From: Erythrobacter cryptus DSM 12079 | Lineage (GTDB): Bacteria > Pseudomonadota > Alphaproteobacteria > Sphingomonadales > Sphingomonadaceae | Direction: 5' to 3' | DNA: 64,000 nucleotides | Assembly (NCBI RefSeq): GCF_000422985.1 | Contig: NZ_AUHC01000008.1 | Location: 1-64,000, forward strand | Made by a program: the position numbers and the translations under genes | Part shown: piece by piece, positions 56,117 through 63,971 of the stretch | How positions within the stretch are numbered: position 1 is the first letter of the stretch | How the letters are laid out: each line of letters begins with the position of its first letter | Notes under the pieces: generated by a model | The model's input: the letters and a program-made list of their open reading frames with translations, nothing else | What the model was told of the DNA's origin: nothing | Database searches by the model: none

Positions 56117-57067
56117 ATGACCACGCGCCCGGTGATCCTGGCCATTTCCGGCCTCATCCGCCCGCTGCTCGAGCCGCGCCTGCCGCAAGGCCTCGAAGTG
56201 CGCTGGTTCATGACCAAGGAAGAGGCGCTCGCGGCGGTGGCCGATGCCGAAATCGGCTGGTTCGACATGAACGATCAGGCCGCCATGGCCGAAACCCTGC
56301 GCGCGGCAAAAAAGCTCAAATGGCTCAATTCGATCTATGCCGGGCTCGATTTCCTGCCGATGGAGGTGCTGATCGAACGCGGCATCATCGTCACCAACGG
56401 GGCCGGGATCAACGCCATCACCATCGCTGAATATGTGGTGATGGGGATGCTCACCATCGCCAAGGGCTACCGCGAGGTGGTGCGCGCGCAGGATCGCCGC
56501 GAATGGCTGACCGATTCGCCCGGCAAGCGCGAACTCGCAGGATCGAAGGCGCTGCTGCTGGGCTATGGCGCGATCGGGCGGCTGATCAAGCCGCGGCTCG
56601 AGGCCTTCGACGTTGCGGTGAGCGTGGTGCGCCGTTCGGGCGGGCCGGGCACGCTCGGCCCTGATGAATGGCGCGCGCGGCTGGGCGAGTTTGACTGGGT
56701 GATCCTCGCCGTGCCGGCGACGGCAGAAACCGAGGGCATGATCGGGGCCGAGGAACTCGCGGCGATGAAGCGCGAGTGCGTGATCGTCAACATCGCCCGG
56801 GGCAGCGTGATCGATCAGGAGGCGCTGGTCAAAGCCCTTGAAGCCAAGGCGATTGCCGGCGCCTTTCTCGATGTCACCACGCCCGAGCCGCTGCCCGCCG
56901 ATCACCCGCTCTGGGCGCTTGAGAACGCGCACATCACCATGCACCTTTCCGGCCGGGCGCAGGACAAGATGTTCGTCCGCTCGGCCGAGCGCTTCCTCGA
57001 CAATCTCGGCAAGTATCTCGCCGGAGAGCCGCTCGCCCCGCTGTTCGACCCGCGCAAGGGCTATTGA
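56117..57067 (+). CDS. D-2-hydroxyacid dehydrogenase family protein
   Basis: A 316-residue NAD-dependent dehydrogenase: NAD-binding GSKALLLGYGAIGRLIKPRL, catalytic Arg in IVNIARGSVIDQ, Glu in TTPEPLPADHPLW and His in ITMHLSGRAQ. The N-terminal substrate domain (WFMTKEEALAAVADAEIGWFDMND) is divergent from well-studied phosphoglycerate or glyoxylate enzymes, so the substrate is open. It lies 36 bp after cysS and upstream of the acetolactate-synthase-like gene; a metabolic link is possible but unproven. Confidence 0.9.
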   Translation: MTTRPVILAISGLIRPLLEPRLPQGLEVRWFMTKEEALAAVADAEIGWFDMNDQAAMAETLRAAKKLKWLNSIYAGLDFLPMEVLIERGIIVTNGAGINAITIAEYVVMGMLTIAKGYREVVRAQDRREWLTDSPGKRELAGSKALLLGYGAIGRLIKPRLEAFDVAVSVVRRSGGPGTLGPDEWRARLGEFDWVILAVPATAETEGMIGAEELAAMKRECVIVNIARGSVIDQEALVKALEAKAIAGAFLDVTTPEPLPADHPLWALENAHITMHLSGRAQDKMFVRSAERFLDNLGKYLAGEPLAPLFDPRKGY

Positions 57068-57214
57068 GCCGGCCTGTCGCCACGGCGTTTTGCACCTTGG
57101 CGCTTTTCTGCAATACTCGCTGCGCGTGATGCGCCATCACGTGGGCGCGGCCGGGCAGCGCCGGGGGGCGCGCCGGGCCGCAACTTCAGGCTCGGCCAGC
57201 AAGGGGGGTAAGGC

Positions 57215-58897
57215 ATGAGCAAGACGCAGAAGGCATCGGACCTCTTCATCGAGTGTCTCGAGGCCGAGGGGGTGGAATATATCTTCGGGGTGCCGGGGGA
57301 GGAAAACCTCGATTTCCTCGAGAGCCTGTCCAATTCCACCAAGATCAAGCTGATCCTCACCCGCCACGAACAGGGCGCGGGCTTCATGGCGGCGACCTAT
57401 GGCCGCCACACCGGCAAGACCGGGGTGTGCATCGCCACACTCGGGCCGGGGGCCACCAATTTCGTCACCGCCGCGGCCTATGCCCAGCTTGGCGGCATGC
57501 CGATGCTGATGATCACCGGGCAAAAGCCGATCAAGAAATCCAAGCAAGGCCGCTTCCAGATCCTCGATGTGGTCGGGATGATGACCCCGATCACCAAGTT
57601 CACCCACCAGCTGGCGAGCGCCGACAACATCCCCAGCCGGGTGCGCGAGGCGATCCGCCTGGCCGAGGAGGAAAAGCCCGGGGCGGTGCATCTCGAATTT
57701 CCCGAGGACATCGCCGAGGAGCATACCGCCAGCCGCCCGATCGCCGCGAGCCTTGCCCGGCGCCCATCGGCCGAGCAAAAGGCGGTGCGCCAGGCGGTGC
57801 TGGCGATCGAGGCCGCCCAGCGCCCGCTGCTGGTGATCGGCGCCGGCGCCAACCGCAAGATGTGCGGGCGGATGCTGCGCCAGTTCATCGACAAGACCGG
57901 GATTCCTTTCATCACCACCCAGATGGGCAAGGGCGTGGTCGATGAACGCCACCCGCTGTTCCTCGGCTGCGCGGCGCTTTCGGCGGGCGATTTCGTCCAC
58001 CGCGCGATCGAGGATGCCGATTGCATCGTCAATATCGGCCACGACGTGATCGAAAAGCCGCCCTTCTTCATGAAGAACGATGGCGAGGGTGCGGTGGGAT
58101 CGGACAGCCCGCCCACGGTGATCCATGTCTCGACCCGCACCGCCGAGGTCGATCCGGTCTATTTCCCCCAGATCGAGGTGATCGGCGACATCGCCAATGC
58201 GATCTACCAGATCAAGGAGGACATCGTCCCCCAGGGCAAGTGGGATTTTCGCCGGATGCGCGAATATCGCGCCGCCGAGGTGGCGCACACCGAGGCGCTG
58301 GCGGCCGATGCCCGCTTTCCGATCTTCCCCCCGCATCTGGTGGCGCAGGTGCGCGCGGCCATGCCCGAGGACGGGATCATCTGCCTTGACAACGGGGTTT
58401 ACAAGATCTGGTTCGCGCGCGGCTACACCGCCTATCTGCCCAACACCGTGCTGCTCGACAATGCGCTGGCCACCATGGGGGCGGGCCTGCCGAGCGCGAT
58501 GATGAGCGCGATGCTCTATCCGGCGCGCAAGGTGATGGCGATCTGCGGCGATGGCGGGTTCATGATGAACAGCCAGGAGCTGGAGACCGCGGTGCGCCTT
58601 GGTCTCAATCTCACCATCCTCATCCTGCGCGATGATGCCTATGGCATGATCCGCTGGAAGCAGGCCAACATGGGCTTCAAGGATTTCGGCCTCACCTATG
58701 GCAACCCCGATTTCGTCAAATATGCCGAAAGTTATGGCGCGATCGGGCACCGCGTGACCAGCGCCGAGCACCTTGCCGATCTCTTGCGCCACTGCCTTGC
58801 CGAACCGGGGGTGCACCTCATCGACTGCCCGGTCGATTACAGCGAGAACGACCAGATCCTCAACCGCGACATCAAGCGGCTGAGCAAGGAACTGTGA
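57215..58897 (+). CDS. Acetolactate-synthase-like thiamine diphosphate enzyme (large subunit)
   Basis: A 560-residue ThDP enzyme. Catalytic Glu lies in RHEQGAGFMAATYGRHTGKTGVCIATLGPGATN, and the ThDP motif in AICGDGGFMMNSQELETAVRLGLNLTILILRDDAYGMI. It lacks an adjacent small regulatory subunit, and it is followed by an aldehyde dehydrogenase. This pair is common in proteobacteria under the name acetolactate synthase, but catabolic decarboxylation to an aldehyde would fit the neighbour better; that is inference. GGGGGG lies upstream of the ATG. Confidence 0.9.
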   Translation: MSKTQKASDLFIECLEAEGVEYIFGVPGEENLDFLESLSNSTKIKLILTRHEQGAGFMAATYGRHTGKTGVCIATLGPGATNFVTAAAYAQLGGMPMLMITGQKPIKKSKQGRFQILDVVGMMTPITKFTHQLASADNIPSRVREAIRLAEEEKPGAVHLEFPEDIAEEHTASRPIAASLARRPSAEQKAVRQAVLAIEAAQRPLLVIGAGANRKMCGRMLRQFIDKTGIPFITTQMGKGVVDERHPLFLGCAALSAGDFVHRAIEDADCIVNIGHDVIEKPPFFMKNDGEGAVGSDSPPTVIHVSTRTAEVDPVYFPQIEVIGDIANAIYQIKEDIVPQGKWDFRRMREYRAAEVAHTEALAADARFPIFPPHLVAQVRAAMPEDGIICLDNGVYKIWFARGYTAYLPNTVLLDNALATMGAGLPSAMMSAMLYPARKVMAICGDGGFMMNSQELETAVRLGLNLTILILRDDAYGMIRWKQANMGFKDFGLTYGNPDFVKYAESYGAIGHRVTSAEHLADLLRHCLAEPGVHLIDCPVDYSENDQILNRDIKRLSKEL

Positions 58898-58907
58898 GCA
58901 GGGGTGT

Positions 58908-58971
58908 CATCCCCGCGCGCGCGGGGATCCAGTATTACGCCGGGCGCAAAGCCCGGCCTGCGCGGGGATGA
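58908..58971. repeat. REP-like palindromic element between the ThDP enzyme and ALDH genes
   Basis: TCATCCCCGCG (58908-58918) is the inverse of CGCGGGGATGA (58961-58971). Inside lie a 20-bp palindrome ATCCCCGC-GCGC-GCGGGGAT (58909-58928) and a GCCGGGC/GCCCGGC hairpin (58939-58957). The right arm contains the predicted start codon of the next gene. Confidence 0.75.
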
Positions 58972-60416
58972 TGGATGTGAAACTGAAGGATACCTACCCG
59001 CTCTATCTCAACAACAAGGCCTTGCAGCCCAACGCCGATCTTGCCGTGACCGACAAATATACCGGGAAGATCGCGTTCCGCACCGCGTTGGCGACGCCCG
59101 ACATCATCGAGGAGGCGATCGCCGGGGCGGTGCGCGCGGCCGAGCCGATGGCGCGGCTGGCCGCCTATGAGCGGCAGGATGTGCTGATGCACTGCGTTGC
59201 CCGTTTCCGCGAACGCTTCGACGAGCTTGCCCATGCCCTGTGCGTCGAGGCGGGCAAGCCGATCAAGGATGCCGAGGGCGAGGTCACCCGCCTCATCGAC
59301 ACCTTCCGCATCGCCGCCGAGGAGGCGGTGCGCAACTATGGCGAGGTGCAGCCGCTCGACATCTCCCCGCGCGCGCGCGGCTATCAGGGGATGTGGAAGC
59401 GCGTGCCGATCGGCCCGTGCAGCTTCATCAGCCCCTTCAACTTCCCGCTCAACCTCGCCGCGCACAAGATCGCACCGGCGATCGCGGTGGGCTGCCCCTT
59501 CGTGATGAAGCCCGCTTCCAAGACGCCGCTGGGCGCGCTCATCATGGGCGAGGTGCTGGCCGAATGCGACGTGCTGCCCGAAGGCGCCTTCTCGATCCTG
59601 CCCGCGAGCCGCGACGGGGCTGACCTGTTCACCGAGGACGAGCGGCTGAAGCTGCTCTCCTTCACCGGCTCGCCCGCCGTCGGCTGGGAGTTGAAGGCCA
59701 AGGCCGGCAAGAAGAAGGTGGTGCTCGAACTGGGCGGCAATGCCGCGGTGATCATCGACAAGGACGCTGATCTTGCCGATGCGCTCGAACGGGTGATCTT
59801 CGGCGCCTTCTACCAATCGGGCCAGTCCTGCATCGGGGTGCAGCGCATCCTCATCCATGCCGAGGTTTACGAGGCCTTCAAGGCGATGCTGGTGGCAAGG
59901 ACCAAGACGCTGGTGGCGGGCGATCCCAAGGACCGGGCGACCTTCATCGGCCCGATGATCTCCGAAGGCGAGGCGCGGCGTTTGAAGGGCTGGATCGACG
60001 AGGCGATCGCGGCGGGCGCGACGCTGCTGTGCGGCGGGGGCCTGAGCCGCGGCAACATGCTTGAGGCGACGCTGCTTGAGAATGTCCCCACCGATGCCAA
60101 GGCGAAGAACGAGGAGGCCTTCGGCCCGCTCGCGATCCTGCAGAAGTTCGACCACTTCGACGAGGCGCTGGAAGAGGTCAACAATTCCAAGTTCGGCCTT
60201 CAGGCCGGGATCTTTACCCGCGACCTCTTCCAGATGTTCGATGCCTGGGACCGGCTCGAGGTCGGCGGTATCGTCATCAACGACGTGCCGAGCTACCGGG
60301 TGGACAACATGCCCTATGGCGGGGTCAAGGATTCAGGGCTGGGGCGCGAGGGCGTGCGCTTTGCCATGGAGGACATGAGCGAGATCCGCAATCTGGTGAT
60401 CCGGCGCACGTCCTGA
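58968..60416 (+). CDS. NAD(P)-dependent aldehyde dehydrogenase
   Basis: A 482-residue ALDH-superfamily enzyme: SPFNFPLNLAAHKIAPAIAVG substrate/NAD region, LSFTGSPAVGW, the general-base Glu in VVLELGGNAAVIID, the catalytic Cys in FYQSGQSCIGVQRI, and the C-terminal MPYGGVKDSGLGREG. It oxidises an aldehyde to an acid, or acyl-CoA if related to the acylating branch. Starts at ATGATG (58968/58971) inside a palindromic repeat arm; GTG at 58977 is possible. Co-oriented with the ThDP enzyme, 70 bp upstream. Confidence 0.93.
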   Translation: MMDVKLKDTYPLYLNNKALQPNADLAVTDKYTGKIAFRTALATPDIIEEAIAGAVRAAEPMARLAAYERQDVLMHCVARFRERFDELAHALCVEAGKPIKDAEGEVTRLIDTFRIAAEEAVRNYGEVQPLDISPRARGYQGMWKRVPIGPCSFISPFNFPLNLAAHKIAPAIAVGCPFVMKPASKTPLGALIMGEVLAECDVLPEGAFSILPASRDGADLFTEDERLKLLSFTGSPAVGWELKAKAGKKKVVLELGGNAAVIIDKDADLADALERVIFGAFYQSGQSCIGVQRILIHAEVYEAFKAMLVARTKTLVAGDPKDRATFIGPMISEGEARRLKGWIDEAIAAGATLLCGGGLSRGNMLEATLLENVPTDAKAKNEEAFGPLAILQKFDHFDEALEEVNNSKFGLQAGIFTRDLFQMFDAWDRLEVGGIVINDVPSYRVDNMPYGGVKDSGLGREGVRFAMEDMSEIRNLVIRRTS

Positions 60417-60445
60417 TGGCAAGGCCCCCTTTTGGGGACTTGTTT

Positions 60446-60515
60446 TCGGGTGCTGTTGCTTCTGCATTGCTAAGGGCACCTGCGGGCGCGCGCCTTTGCG
60501 CATGCGGGCTGCTGG
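60446..60515 (+). repeat. Dispersed repeat, copy 2 (3' of ALDH)
   Basis: Contains GGGCACCTGCGGGCG and is alignable by eye over about 70 bp to 6449-6520 near mscL. It follows a CCCC-TTTT-GGGG hairpin with a T-rich tail (60424-60446) that could terminate the aldehyde dehydrogenase transcript. Confidence 0.5.
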
Positions 60516-60554
60516 CGGCGCGGGGGAAGCGCGCCGCCGGGCCGCTCGTCAGGC

Positions 60555-60962
60555 TCACCCCTCTTCGAGCAGCAGCAGCACGCAGGTCACCTCGAGCCGC
60601 TCGATCGCCCCGAAGCGGTGATCGACCTTGGTGATGCTGGCATCGGCGACCAATTGGCCGGGAATGGCAAATTCGTGCTCGGGCAGGCGCTCGATCAGCT
60701 CCTCGCCGGCGGCCACCGCCTCGGGCCCACAGAATTCGAGCACGATCTCGTGGCGGGTGCCGGAAAAGGTGATCGAGGCCCAGGCCCGCTCCTCGTGGCA
60801 GAGCACGGCGCCGTGCCCGGCGGTGAGCTGCATCAGACTGCGGCGCAGGCGGTCGGCAAGGCTCGGGCGGGGGCGCAAGGCCCGCCCGCGCGACTTGGCC
60901 TCGAACCGCGCCGGGCCGGGCCAGCGATCGGCGAAGGGATCGCGCAGCGACTCGGTCAGCAT
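60555..60962 (-). CDS. Conserved hypothetical protein coupled to a Cro-like regulator
   Basis: A 135-residue protein with a basic N-terminus (EAKSRGRALRPRPSLADRLRRSL) and a compact alpha/beta region (ASITFSGTRHEIVLEFCGPEAVAAGEELIERLPEHEF ... VDHRFGAIERLEVTCVLLLLEEG). Proteins of this kind are found in sphingomonads beside the small regulator gene upstream. Its ATG overlaps that gene's stop (TGATG at 60964-60960), so they are co-translated. There are no catalytic motifs. Function unknown. Confidence 0.75.
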   Translation of the reverse strand: MLTESLRDPFADRWPGPARFEAKSRGRALRPRPSLADRLRRSLMQLTAGHGAVLCHEERAWASITFSGTRHEIVLEFCGPEAVAAGEELIERLPEHEFAIPGQLVADASITKVDHRFGAIERLEVTCVLLLLEEG

Positions 60963-61165
60963 CAGGCGCGCTCCTTCTTCTCGGCGGCGACGCGGTCGGC
61001 ATAGCCCTGCATCCAGGCGCGGGTGCGCAGCTCGGTTTCGGGGCGGGGGGTGCGGCCCATCCTGAGGTCGAGCACGAAGCGCGGATCGTGGGCGGCGAGG
61101 CGCCCGAACTTGGTGGCGGGCAGCTTGTGCTCGCGCAGGAAGGTTTCGATGGATCGAAGCAGCAT
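60962..61165 (-). CDS. 67-residue Cro/CI-like DNA-binding protein
   Basis: Sequence IETFLREHKLPATKFGRLAAHDPRFVLDLRMGRTPRPETELRTRAWMQGY has the helix spacing of a small helix-turn-helix repressor (KFGRLA... helix 2, FVLDLR recognition helix). It is divergent from the S24 regulator, with palindromes in the 124-bp gap. The start at ATG 61165 is chosen because upstream codons carry no HTH-like sequence. Probably a transcription factor; DNA-binding and targets are unproven. Confidence 0.7.
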   Translation of the reverse strand: MLLRSIETFLREHKLPATKFGRLAAHDPRFVLDLRMGRTPRPETELRTRAWMQGYADRVAAEKKERA

Positions 61166-61246
61166 GGTTTCGCGTCCCTGTTGGTTGCCGGATCGAAGGC
61201 GGTGCACCGGGTGATTCGCCCGATGTTCCTGTTTTGTTTCATCACA

Positions 61247-61266
61247 TTTCCTACTTGTCTAGGAAA
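61247..61266. promoter_or_regulatory. Perfect palindromic operator candidate (O1)
   Basis: TTTCCTA-N6-TAGGAAA is a perfect 7-bp-arm dyad between the divergent Cro-like and S24 genes. Its half-site (TCCTA/TAGGA) recurs at 61269-61282, near the S24 start codon. Confidence 0.55.
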
Positions 61267-61268
61267 AA

Positions 61269-61282
61269 TCCTTCACGTAGGA
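61269..61282. promoter_or_regulatory. Second, weaker half-site pair (O2) overlapping the S24 ribosome-binding site
   Basis: TCCT ... TAGGA in opposite orientation, overlapping AGGA (61279-61282) that serves as the Shine-Dalgarno of the S24 gene. Arm spacing differs from O1 (9 versus 11 bp offset), so it may be a degenerate or half site. Confidence 0.4.
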
Positions 61283-61289
61283 TGTTGTC

Positions 61290-61970
61290 ATGCTTCCTTC
61301 CCCGGCAGCCAGGCCCGCAATCCCTCCCGGCCCGCGCGCGCGGCTGCTGGAACTGGCGCGCGCGCGCGGGGTGAGCCTCGCCGCGCTGTCCGACATGATC
61401 GGGCGCAACCCTTCCTATCTCCAGCAATTCATCCGCAAGGGCTCACCTCGCAAGCTCGAGGAGCAGGACCGCGCCCGGCTCGCCCGCTTCTTCGGCGTGG
61501 ACGAGGCGGAATTGCGCGAGGTGCAGGAAAATTCCTACGCACAAGTCCCTGGAGGGCGGAGCGCCGCCGAGTGGGTGGAGGTGCCGCGGCTCGATCTCGG
61601 CGCCGCGGCCGGGTTGGGGCGCCTGGCGCGCGATGAGGCCGCCTTCGACACCTTCCGCTTCTCGCGCCGCTGGCTCGCCGAACAGGGGCTCGATCGCGCG
61701 CGCCTCGCCGCGCTCAGGGTCGAGGGCGATTCGATGGAGCCGCTGCTCAATGATGGCGATGAGATCCTCGTCGATTGCACCCCGCGGCCCTTGCGCGATG
61801 GCATCCACGTGGTGCGCCTCGGCGAGACGCTGATGGTCAAGCGCCTCGCCAGCGCCGGGCCGGGGCGCATCGCGCTGCTCTCGCAGAACCTCGCCTACCC
61901 CCCGCGCGAGGTGGCCGCCGAGGAGCTGGCGATCATCGGCCGGGTTGTGTGGAAGGGGGGGCGGGTGTGA
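61290..61970 (+). CDS. S24/LexA-like repressor with HTH domain
   Basis: A 226-residue protein. Residues about 17-65 form an unusual HTH (RARLLELARARGVSLAALSDMIGRNPSYLQQFIRKG) and residues 125-220 a LexA/UmuD-type S24 peptidase fold: the Ser in LRVEGDSMEPLLNDGDEILVD and the Lys in LGETLMVKRLA, with the IIGRVVWKG C-terminal strand. The Ala-Gly cleavage site of RecA-responsive LexA is not clear. A self-cleaving or heat/DNA-damage-responsive repressor is possible. AGGA at 61279-61282 is 7 nt from the ATG and overlaps O2, suggesting autoregulation. Confidence 0.88.
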   Translation: MLPSPAARPAIPPGPRARLLELARARGVSLAALSDMIGRNPSYLQQFIRKGSPRKLEEQDRARLARFFGVDEAELREVQENSYAQVPGGRSAAEWVEVPRLDLGAAAGLGRLARDEAAFDTFRFSRRWLAEQGLDRARLAALRVEGDSMEPLLNDGDEILVDCTPRPLRDGIHVVRLGETLMVKRLASAGPGRIALLSQNLAYPPREVAAEELAIIGRVVWKGGRV

Positions 61971-62016
61971 GCGGTATGTGTCTTGCCGAAGAAAGCATTT
62001 AAACTAACCTGCGCGC

Positions 62017-62784
62017 ATGCAGACCATTATCATCCTTGCCTTGCTTGCATGTGCCGGATTGATCTTGATCGGCATCATCAGACTGGTTGATGGAATCACC
62101 CGCCAAATTTGGCGGAAAGTCAGACCTTTTCTGGTTGCGCTCGTAGCAGCCCTCGTTGCGTTGATCGGCGGGGCGGTTGTTTTTGGATCATTGCTGGCAG
62201 CCGATGACGCTGCGCTGGCGGGTTTGGCCCTTTCCATCGCTGCTTTCATTGCAGCCTACATGATCGCCCGTGGATGGTTCGCACGGAACTGGTCCGGCAA
62301 GATTGATCGCGTCACCGAATTGCGATTTCAGGCAGAGCGTCAAGGTGACCTCCCGCCCCCAAAGCCGCCTGCGCCCTTCAAGCGTCTGCCCGTCAGAAAC
62401 CCGCGCCCTTGGCGGCGTGGTGACATGCGTGAGCAGGCCCGATTTCTTCATGTTGTGGCCTATCTGCGGTCAGTCTTGCCGGAGCATAGCGAGAGCATCG
62501 CTTTTTCAGAGAAGGCGATCCTTGCAATGTGGGGCCGCGCTGCCAATTCGATGGACATGACGTTTCATGATATCGAGACCGACATCACCGTTTGGCTGGG
62601 CCATTGCGAGGCATCACTCGAAGAAACGCAAACCCTTAGTCGCATCCAGCATATGGCCCTCTGCGAAAGGCTGGTTCACAGTTTGGAAGCAAAGGCAATC
62701 AAGGCACGGCAAGTTTTGTTGCAGCATGGCGATGCGGCAATCGACACTCTGAAGGACCGCACGGATCGGATCGCGAAGCTGTGA
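62017..62784 (+). CDS. Lower-GC membrane protein of unknown function
   Basis: A 255-residue protein with three hydrophobic segments at about residues 4-24, 36-58 and 64-84, a proline-rich linker (PPPKPPAPFKRLP), then a cytosolic helical domain (FLHVVAYLRSVLPEHSESIAFSEKAILAMWGRAANS ... IETDITVWLGHC). Base composition and codon use are visibly AT-richer than every neighbour, with TTG/TTT/AAA codons common, so it may have been acquired by transfer. No family recognised. It stands between the S24 regulator and an MBL hydrolase. Confidence 0.75.
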   Translation: MQTIIILALLACAGLILIGIIRLVDGITRQIWRKVRPFLVALVAALVALIGGAVVFGSLLAADDAALAGLALSIAAFIAAYMIARGWFARNWSGKIDRVTELRFQAERQGDLPPPKPPAPFKRLPVRNPRPWRRGDMREQARFLHVVAYLRSVLPEHSESIAFSEKAILAMWGRAANSMDMTFHDIETDITVWLGHCEASLEETQTLSRIQHMALCERLVHSLEAKAIKARQVLLQHGDAAIDTLKDRTDRIAKL

Positions 62785-62821
62785 GCTTGCACAGAGACAA
62801 TCAAGCCGCCACATCCCGGTC

Positions 62822-63493
62822 ATGACCGACACCCCCAAGCCCACGCCCCCCATGCGCGCCGCGATTATCCCCGTGACGCCGCTCCAGCAGAACTGCTCGC
62901 TGATCTGGTGCACGAACACCATGAAGGGCGCGCTGGTCGATCCGGGCGGGGATTTGGGCAGGCTCAAGGAGGCGGTCGCCAAGGCGGGCGTGACGCTCGA
63001 GAAGCTGCTCGTCACCCACGGGCACCTCGATCATTGCGGGCAGGCAGGGATGCTGGCCGAGGAACTGGGCCTGCCGATCGAAGGCCCGCACGAGGATGAC
63101 CGCTTCTGGATCGAGCGGCTCGATGAGGACGGGGCGCGCTGGGGGATGGTGGCGAAAAGCTTCACCCCGACCCGCTGGCTGAAGCACGGCGACACGGTGA
63201 GGGTGGGCGAACTCACCTTGGACGTGATCCATTGCCCCGGCCACACGCCGGGCCACGTGGTGTTCTTCCACGCGCCCAGCCGCTTTGCCATCGTCGGCGA
63301 CGTGATCTTCCAGGGGAGCATCGGCCGCACCGATTTCCCGCGCGGCAACCACAAGGACCTCATCAATTCGATCACCCAGCGCCTCTGGCCCCTGGGCGAG
63401 GATGTGCTGTTCGTCCCCGGCCACGGCCCCACCAGCACCTTCGGCCAGGAGCGCAAGACCAACGCCTTCGTGAGCGATTACGCGCTCTCCTGA
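62822..63493 (+). CDS. MBL-fold metallo-hydrolase (glyoxalase II-like)
   Basis: A 223-residue metallo-beta-lactamase-fold enzyme: metal motif VTHGHLDHCGQAG, later ligand His in HCPGHTPGHVVFF, Asp in FAIVGDVIFQGSIGRTDFP, and His in FVPGHGPTSTFGQE. The N-terminus PVTPLQQNCSLIW is like the YcbL/GloB group, which hydrolyse thioesters such as S-lactoylglutathione. The actual substrate is not proven. ATG at 62822. Confidence 0.93.
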   Translation: MTDTPKPTPPMRAAIIPVTPLQQNCSLIWCTNTMKGALVDPGGDLGRLKEAVAKAGVTLEKLLVTHGHLDHCGQAGMLAEELGLPIEGPHEDDRFWIERLDEDGARWGMVAKSFTPTRWLKHGDTVRVGELTLDVIHCPGHTPGHVVFFHAPSRFAIVGDVIFQGSIGRTDFPRGNHKDLINSITQRLWPLGEDVLFVPGHGPTSTFGQERKTNAFVSDYALS

Positions 63494-63575
63494 AGGCCGC
63501 TGCTGCGCCGCGGGCTGGCGCGCCCCTCGCAACGCCCCCCTCTGGCGGGCCGTGCCGCGGGCAAGGGCGGGGGTT

Positions 63576-63971
63576 CTACATCACCCCCATCACCGTCAGC
63601 ACCGCGACCGCCGCAAGGCCAAGCTGCACCAGCATCGTCACCAGCGTGCCGACCATCCGGCCGACCTGCGCCTTGCCCCCGTCCATGCCGAAGCCATGCG
63701 CCACCCGGCCCACAAAATAGGCCGCCGCGACATAGGCGAGCCAGCCCCCGCCGCGCCCGGCCAGCTCGATTCCCGCAATCAGCACCAGCACGAAGGCGGT
63801 GTTCTCGACATAGTTCAATTGCGCGCGCATCCGCCGCTGCAGGCTTTCCTTGCCGCCATCGCCGACGCTGATCTGAAGCGCATTGCGCAGCGCCGCGATG
63901 CGCAGGCCCAGCCAGATGTTGAGCACCGCCGCAGCGGCCGCAGCGGCGAGCGTAACCGGAAGCATGATCAT
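63576..63971 (-). CDS. MAPEG-family membrane protein
   Basis: A 131-residue protein with four hydrophobic segments and the family motif RRMRAQLNYVENTAFVLVLIAGIEL (the E-R-x-x-x-N-type segment of MAPEG glutathione-related membrane proteins), plus YFVGRVAHGFGM. Members conjugate or process glutathione and eicosanoid-like lipids; bacterial roles are mostly unknown. Start at ATG 63971; an in-frame ATG at 63965 is equally possible. Convergent with the MBL gene. Confidence 0.85.
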   Translation of the reverse strand: MIMLPVTLAAAAAAAVLNIWLGLRIAALRNALQISVGDGGKESLQRRMRAQLNYVENTAFVLVLIAGIELAGRGGGWLAYVAAAYFVGRVAHGFGMDGGKAQVGRMVGTLVTMLVQLGLAAVAVLTVMGVM

